NCBI RefSeq assembly: GCF_936927845.1
Contig: NZ_CAKZHV010000060.1
Coordinates: 124,001 to 188,000, forward strand
Length of the DNA stretch: 64,000 nt
Source: an uncultured Sphingomonas sp.
GTDB taxonomy: Bacteria > Pseudomonadota > Alphaproteobacteria > Sphingomonadales > Sphingomonadaceae
Direction of reading: 5' to 3'
Every line of letters starts with the position of its first letter. The stretch's first letter is position 1. The notes beneath the pieces were generated by a model, which saw nothing but the letters and a program-made list of their open reading frames with translations, was not told the origin of the DNA and did no database searches. Shown here piece after piece: positions 9,505-17,380 of the stretch. Position numbers and translations under genes: made by a program.

Positions 9505-9571
9505 TCCGTTCGGGGTGACCGAAGTTTAACGCCGCCGCCACCGCCGTGACGGCGCGGGAAGCGCAGATCGA

Positions 9572-9589
9572 TCTCCTTCGATAAGGAGA
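9572..9589 (+). promoter_or_regulatory. hairpin covering the Shine-Dalgarno of the 9596 gene
   Basis: TCTCCTT (9572-9578) is the exact complement of AAGGAGA (9583-9589), with loop CGAT. The right arm is the ribosome binding site of the gene starting at GTG 9596, so the site would be hidden in a 7-bp stem when folded. This arrangement suggests translational control, for example thermal or protein-dependent opening. Confidence 0.5.
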
Positions 9590-9595
9590 GTAACC

Positions 9596-9826
9596 GTGAA
9601 GCACACAGCGATCATTCTGGCCCTCGCCACCTCCGCCACGCTCGCCACCGCGCCCGCCGAGGCGAAGGGGTGTCTGAAGGGCGCGGCGGTCGGCGGGGTC
9701 GGCGGGCATTTCGTCGGTAAGGGCCACGCGGTCGCGGGTGCCGCGATCGGCTGCGCGGTCGGCCATCACCGCGCCAAGGTCGCCGCGCGCAAGCAGGCGG
9801 CGCAGGCGCAACCGCATCGCGGCTGA
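9596..9826 (+). CDS. small secreted glycine-rich (glycine-zipper-like) protein
   Basis: A 76-aa protein starting with GTG behind AAGGAG. An N-terminal signal peptide (hydrophobic to about residue 21, cleavage near APAEA-KG) is followed by a short glycine-rich hydrophobic segment (GAAVGGVGGHFVGKGHAVAGAAIGC has Gly spacing like glycine zippers) and a basic tail (HHRAKVAARKQ). Such proteins are usually envelope-associated. The function is unknown. Its ribosome site lies in the right arm of a perfect hairpin. Confidence 0.75.
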   Translation: MKHTAIILALATSATLATAPAEAKGCLKGAAVGGVGGHFVGKGHAVAGAAIGCAVGHHRAKVAARKQAAQAQPHRG

Positions 9827-9924
9827 CGCGCGACGGGGCGGCTGCTCCCTTGCCTGCCCCTCGGGCGCGTAGCATGACGATCTCCGACGCGACCGCCCTA
9901 GCTCCGCGTCGGAGACATTCGAAC

Positions 9925-10131
9925 ATGAAGATCAGCGCGCGCAATCAATTCCCGGGCACGATCACCGCGATCAATCCGGGCGCGGTCAATGGCACGATCA
10001 AGGTCGACATCGGCGGCGGCAACATCGTCACCTCCTCGATCACCGAGGAAGCGATCGGCGAGCTCGGCCTTTTGGTCGGCGATCAGGTAACGGTGCTGGT
10101 GAAGGCGAGCGACGTCCTGATCGGCAAGTGA
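9925..10131 (+). CDS. Mop-type molybdate-binding (TOBE) protein
   Basis: A 68-aa single Mop/TOBE domain: MKISARNQFPGTITAINPGAVNGT, then SITEEAIGELGLLVGDQVTVLVKASDVLIG, the classic molbindin pattern. Molbindins bind molybdate or tungstate as oligomers and buffer it in the cytoplasm. I chose ATG 9925 since the upstream open frame is unlike the family. The GTG of the next gene overlaps its stop by 4 nt (GTGA), implying translational coupling. mobA lies about 23 kb away. Confidence 0.92.
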   Translation: MKISARNQFPGTITAINPGAVNGTIKVDIGGGNIVTSSITEEAIGELGLLVGDQVTVLVKASDVLIGK

Positions 10132-10427
10132 CGCGCGATGCGCTGGAACGGCGCTGGCTGACGCTGACGCGCGAGACGATGCCCGCGCTCGCCGCCGCGC
10201 GCAGCTGGCCGGTGCGGAGCGATCACTGTTTCCAGCGCATCCTGCTCGACACCGCGGTCGGCGGCGTGTGGTACGACGCAATACCCAGGCGACCCGCCTA
10301 TCGCCACGCCGATGCGGCGGTGCTCGCGCGCGCCATCGATCTGGGCGAGGCGGTGATCGCCGGCAGCGCCGATCTGGCGGCGCTCAATCGTCAGTCGCTG
10401 GCGTGGCGGGGCAAGGTCGCGCGCTGA
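10128..10427 (+). CDS. conserved protein of unknown function coupled to Mop gene
   Basis: A 99-aa cytoplasmic protein, with no signal or membrane segment. Notable motifs are WPVRSDHCFQRILLDTAVGGVWYD and LNRQSLAWRGK. I believe similar proteins occur widely in Alphaproteobacteria and are sometimes labelled GCN5-related acetyltransferase, but I see no acetyl-CoA-binding motif here. It starts at GTG overlapping the Mop-gene stop, so the two are made together; a link to molybdate is only an inference from this. Confidence 0.8.
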   Translation: MTRDALERRWLTLTRETMPALAAARSWPVRSDHCFQRILLDTAVGGVWYDAIPRRPAYRHADAAVLARAIDLGEAVIAGSADLAALNRQSLAWRGKVAR

Positions 10428-10524
10428 GCGCTGATATCGATCAGACGCCGCGGTCCGGTCCGCCGCCACGCTTTCGGGTTTCCCTTCACGCCCGCGGTTC
10501 GGAACCCGTAAATGGAGCCTGCCC

Positions 10525-11244
10525 TCACCCTGTCGCGCGGGCGCGTGCGATGGCGGATTGCAATTGGTCGATCGGCAGCGCGCCGGTCAGCACCTGATCG
10601 CCGACCACCCAGCTCGGTGTCCCCGTGATGCCGAGCTTGGCCGCGGTTTCCAGATTGTCCCGGATCGTCGCGTCGGCATCATCCGGGATCGCGGCGACGT
10701 TCACGCCGGAGGCACGCCCCGCCGCGGCGATGGTGGCGTCGCTGACCGGCCCGGCGGCGTAGAGCGCGTCATGGAACGGCTTGAACCTGTTCTGCTTGGC
10801 CGCGGCAAGGGCCGCGCGCGCCGCGACGCGGCTTTCCGCCGACAGCACCGGCAGTTCCTTGAAGACGATGCGCAGGTTCCGGTCCTGATCGACCAGCTTC
10901 TGCAACACCGGCAACGTCGCGCGGCAGAAGCCGCAATTATAGTCGTAATATTCGACCAGCGTCACGTCGCCCTTGGGATTGCCGATCCACGCCCCCGCGT
11001 ACGGCTCCTGGATCGCGCCGCGGCTCGCCGCCACGGCGCGCGCGGTGTCGCGTTCCTGCAGCTTCTGCATCGCCTGCGGGATAAGGTCAGGGTTGGCGAG
11101 CACGTAATCGCGCACGACGCGCTCGACCCGCGCCTTGTCCGCGCTTCCCAGATCGCCCGGCGCCAGGCGATCGGCGAGGAACATGCCGCCCGCGCCAAAT
11201 GCCGCGCCGAGCGCCACCATGCCCAACAATGTCGCCCGGTTCAT
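10525..11244 (-). CDS. DsbA-family thiol:disulfide oxidoreductase
   Basis: A 239-aa periplasmic thioredoxin-fold protein. It has an N-terminal membrane anchor or signal (residues 4-25), a helical segment (NPDLIPQAMQKLQERDT) typical of Com1/ScsC-like DsbA proteins, and the active site CGFC (Cys104, Cys107) in YYDYNCGFCRATLP. The cis-proline loop is seen as GITGTPSWVVGD. Its ATG overlaps the stop of the M48 protease gene by 4 nt (ATGA), so both are in one minus-strand operon. It probably catalyses disulfide formation or isomerisation. Confidence 0.92.
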   Translation of the reverse strand: MNRATLLGMVALGAAFGAGGMFLADRLAPGDLGSADKARVERVVRDYVLANPDLIPQAMQKLQERDTARAVAASRGAIQEPYAGAWIGNPKGDVTLVEYYDYNCGFCRATLPVLQKLVDQDRNLRIVFKELPVLSAESRVAARAALAAAKQNRFKPFHDALYAAGPVSDATIAAAGRASGVNVAAIPDDADATIRDNLETAAKLGITGTPSWVVGDQVLTGALPIDQLQSAIARARATG

Positions 11245-12587
11245 TTGCGCTTCTTGCCCTTGTCGATCACGTCCTGCGACGTCATCGAAATGTCCTGTGC
11301 CCTGATCCAGTCGGGCGTATTCTTCGGCAGTCCCGCCATCGCCATGCGCGCGCGCACTGCGGCGGTCCGCGTGTCACCGGTCAGGCTCGCCTGCTCCGCG
11401 CCGGCAAGGGCCGCACGCGCCTCGTCGCCGGTGCGCTCGTACACCGTGCCGAGCTGGAACCACGCGAAGGGGTTTTCATCGTCGCGCTGCACCGCGACGC
11501 GCAGCACGCGCTTCGCCTCGTCGTAATTGGCCGGGTTCTCCGTCGCGATCAGCGCGTGGCCGTAGGTGGTGCCGATCAACGGGTTGCTGCGCGTCCCCTC
11601 GAAGGCGGCGCGCAAGGGGACCAGTGCGTCCTTCGGCCGCCCCGCCTCCAGCATGATCTGCCCGACAATTTCCTGGAAATACGGATCGTCGGGCTTGGCC
11701 TTGATCAGCGCCGCGGCCTCGGCATCGGCCCGATCGGGGTAGCCCGCCTTGTGATAGGCGTAGGCGCGCGCGTAATGCGCGTAGATCGACTGATCGGTGT
11801 CGGGATATTCGTTGAGCGTCCGCTTGGGATCGGCGACGTAGCCGAGCAGCTTTGCCTTCACGCGGCGGAACCGCTCCTGCAACTGCGGGTCGATCGGCTT
11901 GTCGTAGAAGGGCGATTCCTTCACGTCGCCTTCCAGCGTCGCGATGCGCGTGCCGGACAGCGGGTGCGACTGCATGAACGGGTCGATGTTGCCGAGCCCG
12001 TAGCGATATTCCTGCTGCTGCAATGTCTTGAAGAAGGTGAGCATCCCCTTTGCCGAGATGCCCGCGGTCTTCAGATATTTGATCGCGCTCGCGTCCGCGG
12101 TTGCTTCCTGCGTCCGCGTGAAGGCAAGATAATGGCCCATCGCGGCCTGCTGCCCCGCCGCCATCACGCCCATCCCCGCGGCACCGCCGCCTGCCGCCGC
12201 CGTCGCGAGACCGAGCACCATCGACAGCAGGTACATCGCCATCGCTGGTTTCTGCCCCGCATCGGCGTTGGCGACATGGCCGTCGGCGATGTGCCCCAGT
12301 TCGTGCGCGATCACGCCCTGGACCTGGTTCACATTGTCGGCGGCCTCGATCAGCCCGGAATGGATGTAGACCGTCTGCCCTCCGACGACGAAGGCGTTGA
12401 TCGATCCGTCGTTGACCAGCGCGAACTGCACGTCGCTTGGCCGCAGTCCGGCCGCGGTCACGATGGGCGCGGACATGTCGTGGAACAGCGCCTCGGTCTC
12501 GGCGTCGCGCAGCAGCGACTGCGCCTGAGCCGGAACGGCAGCGAGCATCGCGGCGCCCGCGACCAAGGCGATGATGCGGCGGATCAC
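11241..12587 (-). CDS. M48-family periplasmic metalloprotease with TPR tail (BepA-like)
   Basis: The protein has a signal peptide (VIRRIIALVAGAAMLAAVPAQA), an M48 peptidase domain with zinc motif HELGH in VQGVIAHELGHIADGH and a downstream Glu in TRTQEATADASAIKYL, then a C-terminal part with TPR-like repeats (ARAYAYHKAGYPDRADAEA, NPFAWFQLGTVYERTGDEA). This is the BepA/YfgC architecture, which supports outer-membrane protein and LPS assembly quality control. I chose GTG 12587 because the signal peptide starts there; an in-frame ATG at 12713 would add 42 residues unlike a signal. Coupled to the DsbA-like gene. Confidence 0.9.
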   Translation of the reverse strand: MIRRIIALVAGAAMLAAVPAQAQSLLRDAETEALFHDMSAPIVTAAGLRPSDVQFALVNDGSINAFVVGGQTVYIHSGLIEAADNVNQVQGVIAHELGHIADGHVANADAGQKPAMAMYLLSMVLGLATAAAGGGAAGMGVMAAGQQAAMGHYLAFTRTQEATADASAIKYLKTAGISAKGMLTFFKTLQQQEYRYGLGNIDPFMQSHPLSGTRIATLEGDVKESPFYDKPIDPQLQERFRRVKAKLLGYVADPKRTLNEYPDTDQSIYAHYARAYAYHKAGYPDRADAEAAALIKAKPDDPYFQEIVGQIMLEAGRPKDALVPLRAAFEGTRSNPLIGTTYGHALIATENPANYDEAKRVLRVAVQRDDENPFAWFQLGTVYERTGDEARAALAGAEQASLTGDTRTAAVRARMAMAGLPKNTPDWIRAQDISMTSQDVIDKGKKRK

Positions 12588-12743
12588 CGCGCAGCGCTCG
12601 CGCGGGTCGACACCGGGGACAGGGGCAGACGCATGAGCGTCACCGTAGCGCCGAACGGCGCGGGAGCATAGCAGCGCATCGCCCGGATGCTTGCCGCGGT
12701 GGCGCTGAACCACCGCTGAAGCGTCCGGGCGATGTCACCGCGG

Positions 12744-15587
12744 TCAGTTGCCGAACGTCCGCTGCCACCAACCGCGACGCGGCGTCGTTTCCGTGTCTGC
12801 CACAGCCTCGCCCTCGTCACTCGTCGGCGCGGCGTCCGCCGCCGGCTCAGCCGCGGCCGGTGTCTCGGCCGGTTCCGACGCGGCGGGCTCGGCCGCGACC
12901 GGCTCCGCGGGCGCAGCGTCGGCCTTCTTGCGGCGGGTACGCTTCGGCTTGGCGGGCGCCGGCTCAGGCTCCGCCTCGGCGCTGTCGGGCGCGGGCAGGC
13001 CGTCGGTCACGGGCGCGGCATCGCCGGCTTCAACCGTCGGCGCGTCCGCCTTCTTGCGCCGCGTGCGCTTCGGCTTGGCCGGAGCTTCGGCCTCTGCGGG
13101 CACTTCGGCGACCGGCTCCTCCTCGACGACGGCCGGCGTCTCCGGCGCAGCCTTGGCCGCACGCGCGCGCGGACGGCGACGCGTCTTGGGCTTGGGCGCG
13201 GGCTCAGACGCGGGCTCCTCCGCTACCGGCTGCTCGGCTGCCGCTTCGGCGACCGGCTCGGCGTCGATGTCGGCAGGTTGCGCCTCCTCGCTCGCCAACA
13301 CGCTCGGCAGCTCTGCCTCGCCGGCGGCCTCCGTGCTCGCCTCCTCGCCTGCGACAGCGCCCTGCCCGTCGCGACGACGACCGCGGCGGTTGCGACGGCG
13401 GCGACGGCCGTTACCCGCGGGCGCCTCACCCGCCGCCTCATCGTTGTTCGCGCCCTCGTCGGACACGATCGCGTCACCCGCCTCATCGGCGTCAGCCTCG
13501 TTCGGCCCAGCCCGGTCCGACTCGATGTCGTCGGCCTCGACCTCGTCGACACCGGCCTCGTCGGCCTGCGCCTCGTCACCCTCACCGCGCGCGCGGTTGC
13601 GACGCCCGCGACGACGGCGACGGCGGCGACCACCCTCGCGGTCCCCGGCGTCACGGTCACGGTCACGCTCGCGCTCCTCGCGCTCGGCGGGCGCGTCTTC
13701 CTCGACCGCTTCCTCTTCCTCGACCTCGTACTCGTCCTCGACGTCTTCCTCGACCTCGATCATCGGGGCGTCGAACTTGGGCGCATAGGCAGGCGGCGGA
13801 CCGGCGGCCTCGACCGACATGCGCGCGCCTTCCTCCTCACCGTCGGCGAGAATGTCGACCTGCACGCCGTAGCGATCCTCGATCTCGGCGATGTCGCCGC
13901 GCTTGCGGTTAAGCACGTAGAACGCCGCTTCCTGGCTGCACCGGAGCGTCAGGTGCGAGCCGCGCCCGCGCGCCGCTTCGTCCTCGATCAGGCGTAGTGC
14001 GGACAGGCCGGCCGACGAGGCGGTGCGCACCAGACCCGTGCCCTCGCAATGCGGGCACTGGCGCGTCGACGCCTCGAGCACGCCGGTGCGCAGCCGCTGC
14101 CGGCTCATCTCCATGAGGCCGAACGACGAGATGCGGCCGACCTGGATGCGCGCACGATCGTTCTTGAGCGCCTCCTTCATCGCCTTCTCGACCTTACGGA
14201 CGTTCGATCCGTGATCCATGTCGATGAAGTCGATCACGACGAGGCCCGCCATGTCGCGCAGACGCAGCTGGCGCGCGATTTCCTGCGCGGCCTCCAGGTT
14301 GGTCGCGGTCGCGGTCTGCTCGATATTGTGCTCGCGCGTCGAGCGGCCCGAGTTGATGTCGATCGAGACGAGCGCTTCGGTCGGGTTGATGACGAGGTAG
14401 CCGCCCGACTTCAGCTGCACCACCGGATGGTACATCGCGGCGAGCTGATCCTCGACACCCGCGCGCTGGTAGAGCGGCACCGGGTCACTGTAATGCTTCA
14501 CCTTCTTGGCATGCGTCGGCATCAGCAGGCGCATGAAGTCCTTGGCCTGACGATAACCCTCGTCGCCCTCGACGATCACCTCGTCGATGTCCTTGTTGTA
14601 GATGTCGCGGATCGCGCGCTTCATCAGGTCGCTGTCGCCGTACACGAGCGCGGGCGCCGATGACGATAGCGTCTTGTCGCGGATCTCGTCCCACAGGCGC
14701 GCGAGGTAATCGAAGTCGCGCTTGATCTCGGTCTTGGTGCGCTGCAGCCCGGCGGTGCGCACGATGCAGCCCATCGACGACGGCAGCTCCAGGTCCGCCA
14801 TGATCGCCTTCAACCGCTTGCGATCGCCCGCGTTCGAAATCTTGCGGCTGATCCCGCCGCCGTGAGACGTGTTGGGCATCAGCACGCAGTAACGCCCGGC
14901 GAGGCTGAGATAGGTCGTCAACGCCGCGCCCTTGTTGCCGCGCTCCTCTTTCACGACCTGCACCAGCAGCACCTGGCGGCGGCGGATCACGTCCTGGATC
15001 TTGTAGCGGCGGCGCAGGTTCATGCGGCGCTGGCGCAGCGCCTCGACCTGGTCGTCGCCGTTCGAGCGCCGGCCCTTGCGGCGGCGGCCACCCGAGCCGT
15101 CGCCGTTCGCCTCGGCATCACCGTCGCCGCCCGCCTCGTCGACGTGATCGTCGTGCGCATCGTCATCGTCGGCGTGGTCGTCGTCCGCGTGGTCGTCGTC
15201 GTGATCATGCACGTCGTCGTCGTGATGCGCGTCGTCATCGTCGTCGAACGTCACGTCTTCGGCGTCGAGTTCGGCACGCAGCTTGGCTTCTTCCGCGGCG
15301 TGCTCCGCTTCCTCGCGCAGCAGCGCGTCGCGGTCCTCCTTGGGGATCTGATAATAGTCCGGGTGGATTTCCGAGAAGGCCAGGAAGCCGTGGCGGTTGC
15401 CGCCGTAATCGATGAACGCCGCCTGCAGCGACGGCTCGACGCGCGTCACCTTGGCAAGATAGATGTTCCCCTTGAGCTGCTTGCGCTCGGCGCTTTCGAA
15501 ATCGAATTCCTCGATCCGGTTACCCTTGACGACGGCGACCCGGGTTTCCTCCCGGTGGCGTGCGTCGATCAGCATACGCGTGGTCAT
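12744..15587 (-). CDS. rne: ribonuclease E
   Basis: A 947-aa RNase E/G family endoribonuclease, the core of mRNA decay and rRNA/tRNA processing. The N-terminal S1 domain is split by a His/Asp-rich insert (about residues 111-152, eight His). The DNase I-like catalytic region is intact (INPTEALVSIDINSGRST, VVIDFIDM) and the zinc-link CPHCEGTG is present. The C-terminal ~350 residues are low-complexity: acidic stretches, Arg-rich clusters (RRRRRRGRRNRARGEG) and Ala/Pro/Glu repeats around KPKRTRRKK, as expected for a degradosome scaffold. It is transcribed behind a leader of about 290 nt. Confidence 0.96.
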   Translation of the reverse strand: MTTRMLIDARHREETRVAVVKGNRIEEFDFESAERKQLKGNIYLAKVTRVEPSLQAAFIDYGGNRHGFLAFSEIHPDYYQIPKEDRDALLREEAEHAAEEAKLRAELDAEDVTFDDDDDAHHDDDVHDHDDDHADDDHADDDDAHDDHVDEAGGDGDAEANGDGSGGRRRKGRRSNGDDQVEALRQRRMNLRRRYKIQDVIRRRQVLLVQVVKEERGNKGAALTTYLSLAGRYCVLMPNTSHGGGISRKISNAGDRKRLKAIMADLELPSSMGCIVRTAGLQRTKTEIKRDFDYLARLWDEIRDKTLSSSAPALVYGDSDLMKRAIRDIYNKDIDEVIVEGDEGYRQAKDFMRLLMPTHAKKVKHYSDPVPLYQRAGVEDQLAAMYHPVVQLKSGGYLVINPTEALVSIDINSGRSTREHNIEQTATATNLEAAQEIARQLRLRDMAGLVVIDFIDMDHGSNVRKVEKAMKEALKNDRARIQVGRISSFGLMEMSRQRLRTGVLEASTRQCPHCEGTGLVRTASSAGLSALRLIEDEAARGRGSHLTLRCSQEAAFYVLNRKRGDIAEIEDRYGVQVDILADGEEEGARMSVEAAGPPPAYAPKFDAPMIEVEEDVEDEYEVEEEEAVEEDAPAEREERERDRDRDAGDREGGRRRRRRRGRRNRARGEGDEAQADEAGVDEVEADDIESDRAGPNEADADEAGDAIVSDEGANNDEAAGEAPAGNGRRRRRNRRGRRRDGQGAVAGEEASTEAAGEAELPSVLASEEAQPADIDAEPVAEAAAEQPVAEEPASEPAPKPKTRRRPRARAAKAAPETPAVVEEEPVAEVPAEAEAPAKPKRTRRKKADAPTVEAGDAAPVTDGLPAPDSAEAEPEPAPAKPKRTRRKKADAAPAEPVAAEPAASEPAETPAAAEPAADAAPTSDEGEAVADTETTPRRGWWQRTFGN

Positions 15588-15880
15588 TGATTGTTCTCCG
15601 CGCGCTGGGCCGTCCGGCTAGCGGTGCGCCCGCGCGATAATGGGTTGCGCGCCGCGGGAGCGCGGGCGCGCACGATGTTGCAGAAATCGCCTTCGTCCGC
15701 GCTGCAGCCCCGGGCGCCTGATGGCCGGGAAACGCCGCGCCCGCTCCGCCGGCAGAGGCCGGGCGGAACAGCGAACGGGCGGGATGCAACATGCGGACGT
15801 CAACCTGATGGCCCGGCACCGGCAGAAGGCCGGGCGGACAGTGGCACCGGAGCTTGACGTGCGCGTGCACTACTCCGGTC
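15588..15880 (-). promoter_or_regulatory. rne 5' leader with duplicated hairpins
   Basis: This lies inside the 460-nt region between rne and amiC, which has no convincing gene. On the minus strand the leader carries the same two-part element twice: CCGGC-CTTCT-GCCGG then CCGGGCCATCAGG (about 15838 down to 15804), and CCGGC-CTCT-GCCGG then CCCGGCCATCAGG (about 15767 down to 15717). Each copy forms a 5-bp stem with a pyrimidine loop. RNase E leaders in other bacteria mediate feedback control of rne mRNA stability; here that role is inferred. Confidence 0.5.
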
Positions 15881-15886
15881 GCACGA

Positions 15887-15915
15887 CTGCTAGCATTGGT
15901 TAAGTCAGTCATCAA
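15887..15915 (-). promoter_or_regulatory. putative rne promoter
   Basis: Reading the minus strand, TTGATG (15915-15910), a 17-nt spacer and TAGCAG (15892-15887). Transcription would start near 15880, giving a leader close to 290 nt. I found no equally good promoter for amiC on the plus strand. Confidence 0.5.
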
Positions 15916-16047
15916 CTGCCGGTTCTTGCAGCCGCGCGGCAGGATCTTGCCGGCAAATCGTGCCGAACGGCGCGTTAACCCCGCTGCGCAACGCAGACTT
16001 GAGACCCGCCGGCTACTCCGATGTTCCTGGTCAAAGGGTTGCGTAGC

Positions 16048-17292
16048 ATGGCTTTTCGCTGGACGGGCAAACGACTTTCGCGGCATGGCGGCCGCGTGTC
16101 GATCGTGCTCGCGTTGTTGTTGGGCGTGTTTGCCGGGGCGCCCGGCTGGGCCGCCACCGTGGAGCGGATCGACGTGTCCGACGACAAGGTCGTCATCCGG
16201 TTCGACGACGCGGTCGCCGCTGCCTCCAGTTTCCTGCTCGCCGAGCCGCAGCGGATCGCGGTCGATATCGATGGCGCGCGTCCAGGGCCCGGCAACGGCG
16301 AGCGCGACGGTGCGATCACCGCCGTGCGCCAGGGCGTGCGCGGGGCGGACGGCGCGCGCGTCGTGCTCGACCTCTCCCAACCGATGATCGTGGAACACGG
16401 TGGGTTCGACGATGGCGGTCGCGAACTGACGCTGCGCCTGCGCCCGGTCGCGGCGCAGCAGTTCGCCGCCGCGAGCGCGCGCGCGCCACTCAACTGGACT
16501 GGGCGCGCGCTGCCCGCGGTGCGCCCCGCGGCATACACCGTGTCGCAAGCGGTGCCGCCGGCCCGGCAAGCGTTGCCGATGCCGCGCGTCCGCGGTGATG
16601 CCAGCCGGCCGCTCGTCGTGATCGACGCCGGCCACGGCGGACACGACCCGGGCTCGATCTCGCCCGATGGCGAATTGCGCGAAAAGGATCTGACGCTGAA
16701 GATGGCGCTCGCGGTCCGCGACGCCCTGCTCAAATCGGGCCGCGTGCGCGTCGCGCTGACCCGCGACGACGACCGCTTTCTGGTGCTGCGCGAACGCTAC
16801 GGCGTCGCGCGCAAGTTGAAGGCCGACCTGTTCATCTCGATCCACTGCGACAGCGCGCTGTCGACTGAGGCATCCGGTGCAACCGCCTACACCTTGTCCG
16901 AGGTCGCCAGCGACAAGGAAGCTGCGCGACTGGCCGCGCGCGAGAACAAGGTCGACATCATCAACGGCGTCGACCTCGACCGCAATCCCGACGTGTCATC
17001 GATCCTGATCGACCTGACGCAGCGCGAGACGATGAACGCGTCGGCGGGGTTCGCACGCCTGCTCGGTCGTGAGGCGCAGCCGCTGATGGCGATCAAGCCC
17101 AACTTCCACCGCATGGCGTCGCTCATGGTGCTGAAGGCGCCCGACACGCCTTCGATCCTGCTGGAGGCGGGCTATATCTCCAACAGCAACGACTCGGCAT
17201 TCCTCGCCAGCAGCGAAGGACGCGCCAACGTGGCGGAAAGCGTGCGGCGCGCGGTCGAGATCTACTTCGCGCGCCGCCTCGCGCTGCGCTGA
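16048..17292 (+). CDS. amiC: N-acetylmuramoyl-L-alanine amidase (AMIN + Amidase_3)
   Basis: A periplasmic peptidoglycan amidase that splits daughter cells. It has a signal peptide, an AMIN domain (TVERIDVSDDKVVIRFDDAV onwards), a linker, and the zinc amidase domain with ligands in VIDAGHGGHDPG, LREKDLTL, FISIHCDSA and ILLEAGYISN. Start: ATG 16048 has AAAGGG 9 nt upstream and leads into a normal signal peptide; ATG 16021 is an alternative that adds nine residues without a ribosome site. The next gene, PBP1A, is on the same strand 88 nt away, so septal hydrolysis and peptidoglycan synthesis genes are side by side. Confidence 0.93.
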   Translation: MAFRWTGKRLSRHGGRVSIVLALLLGVFAGAPGWAATVERIDVSDDKVVIRFDDAVAAASSFLLAEPQRIAVDIDGARPGPGNGERDGAITAVRQGVRGADGARVVLDLSQPMIVEHGGFDDGGRELTLRLRPVAAQQFAAASARAPLNWTGRALPAVRPAAYTVSQAVPPARQALPMPRVRGDASRPLVVIDAGHGGHDPGSISPDGELREKDLTLKMALAVRDALLKSGRVRVALTRDDDRFLVLRERYGVARKLKADLFISIHCDSALSTEASGATAYTLSEVASDKEAARLAARENKVDIINGVDLDRNPDVSSILIDLTQRETMNASAGFARLLGREAQPLMAIKPNFHRMASLMVLKAPDTPSILLEAGYISNSNDSAFLASSEGRANVAESVRRAVEIYFARRLALR

Positions 17293-17380
17293 AACGCGCT
17301 ATGCCGAGCGGCCGGCGTGACCGGCGCACCGGGCCGCAGCGCTTTCGCGCGGCGCGGAACGTGCTAAACGCGCAGGCCAT

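Noticed and set aside
13200..13800. Tandem DNA repeats in the rne 3' region
   Set aside because: Imperfect codon-level low complexity from Ala/Glu/Arg-rich protein, not a true tandem repeat.
12732..13997. Plus-strand open frames across the rne 3' half
   Set aside because: Opposite the low-complexity C-terminal region of RNase E; their repeats mirror it.
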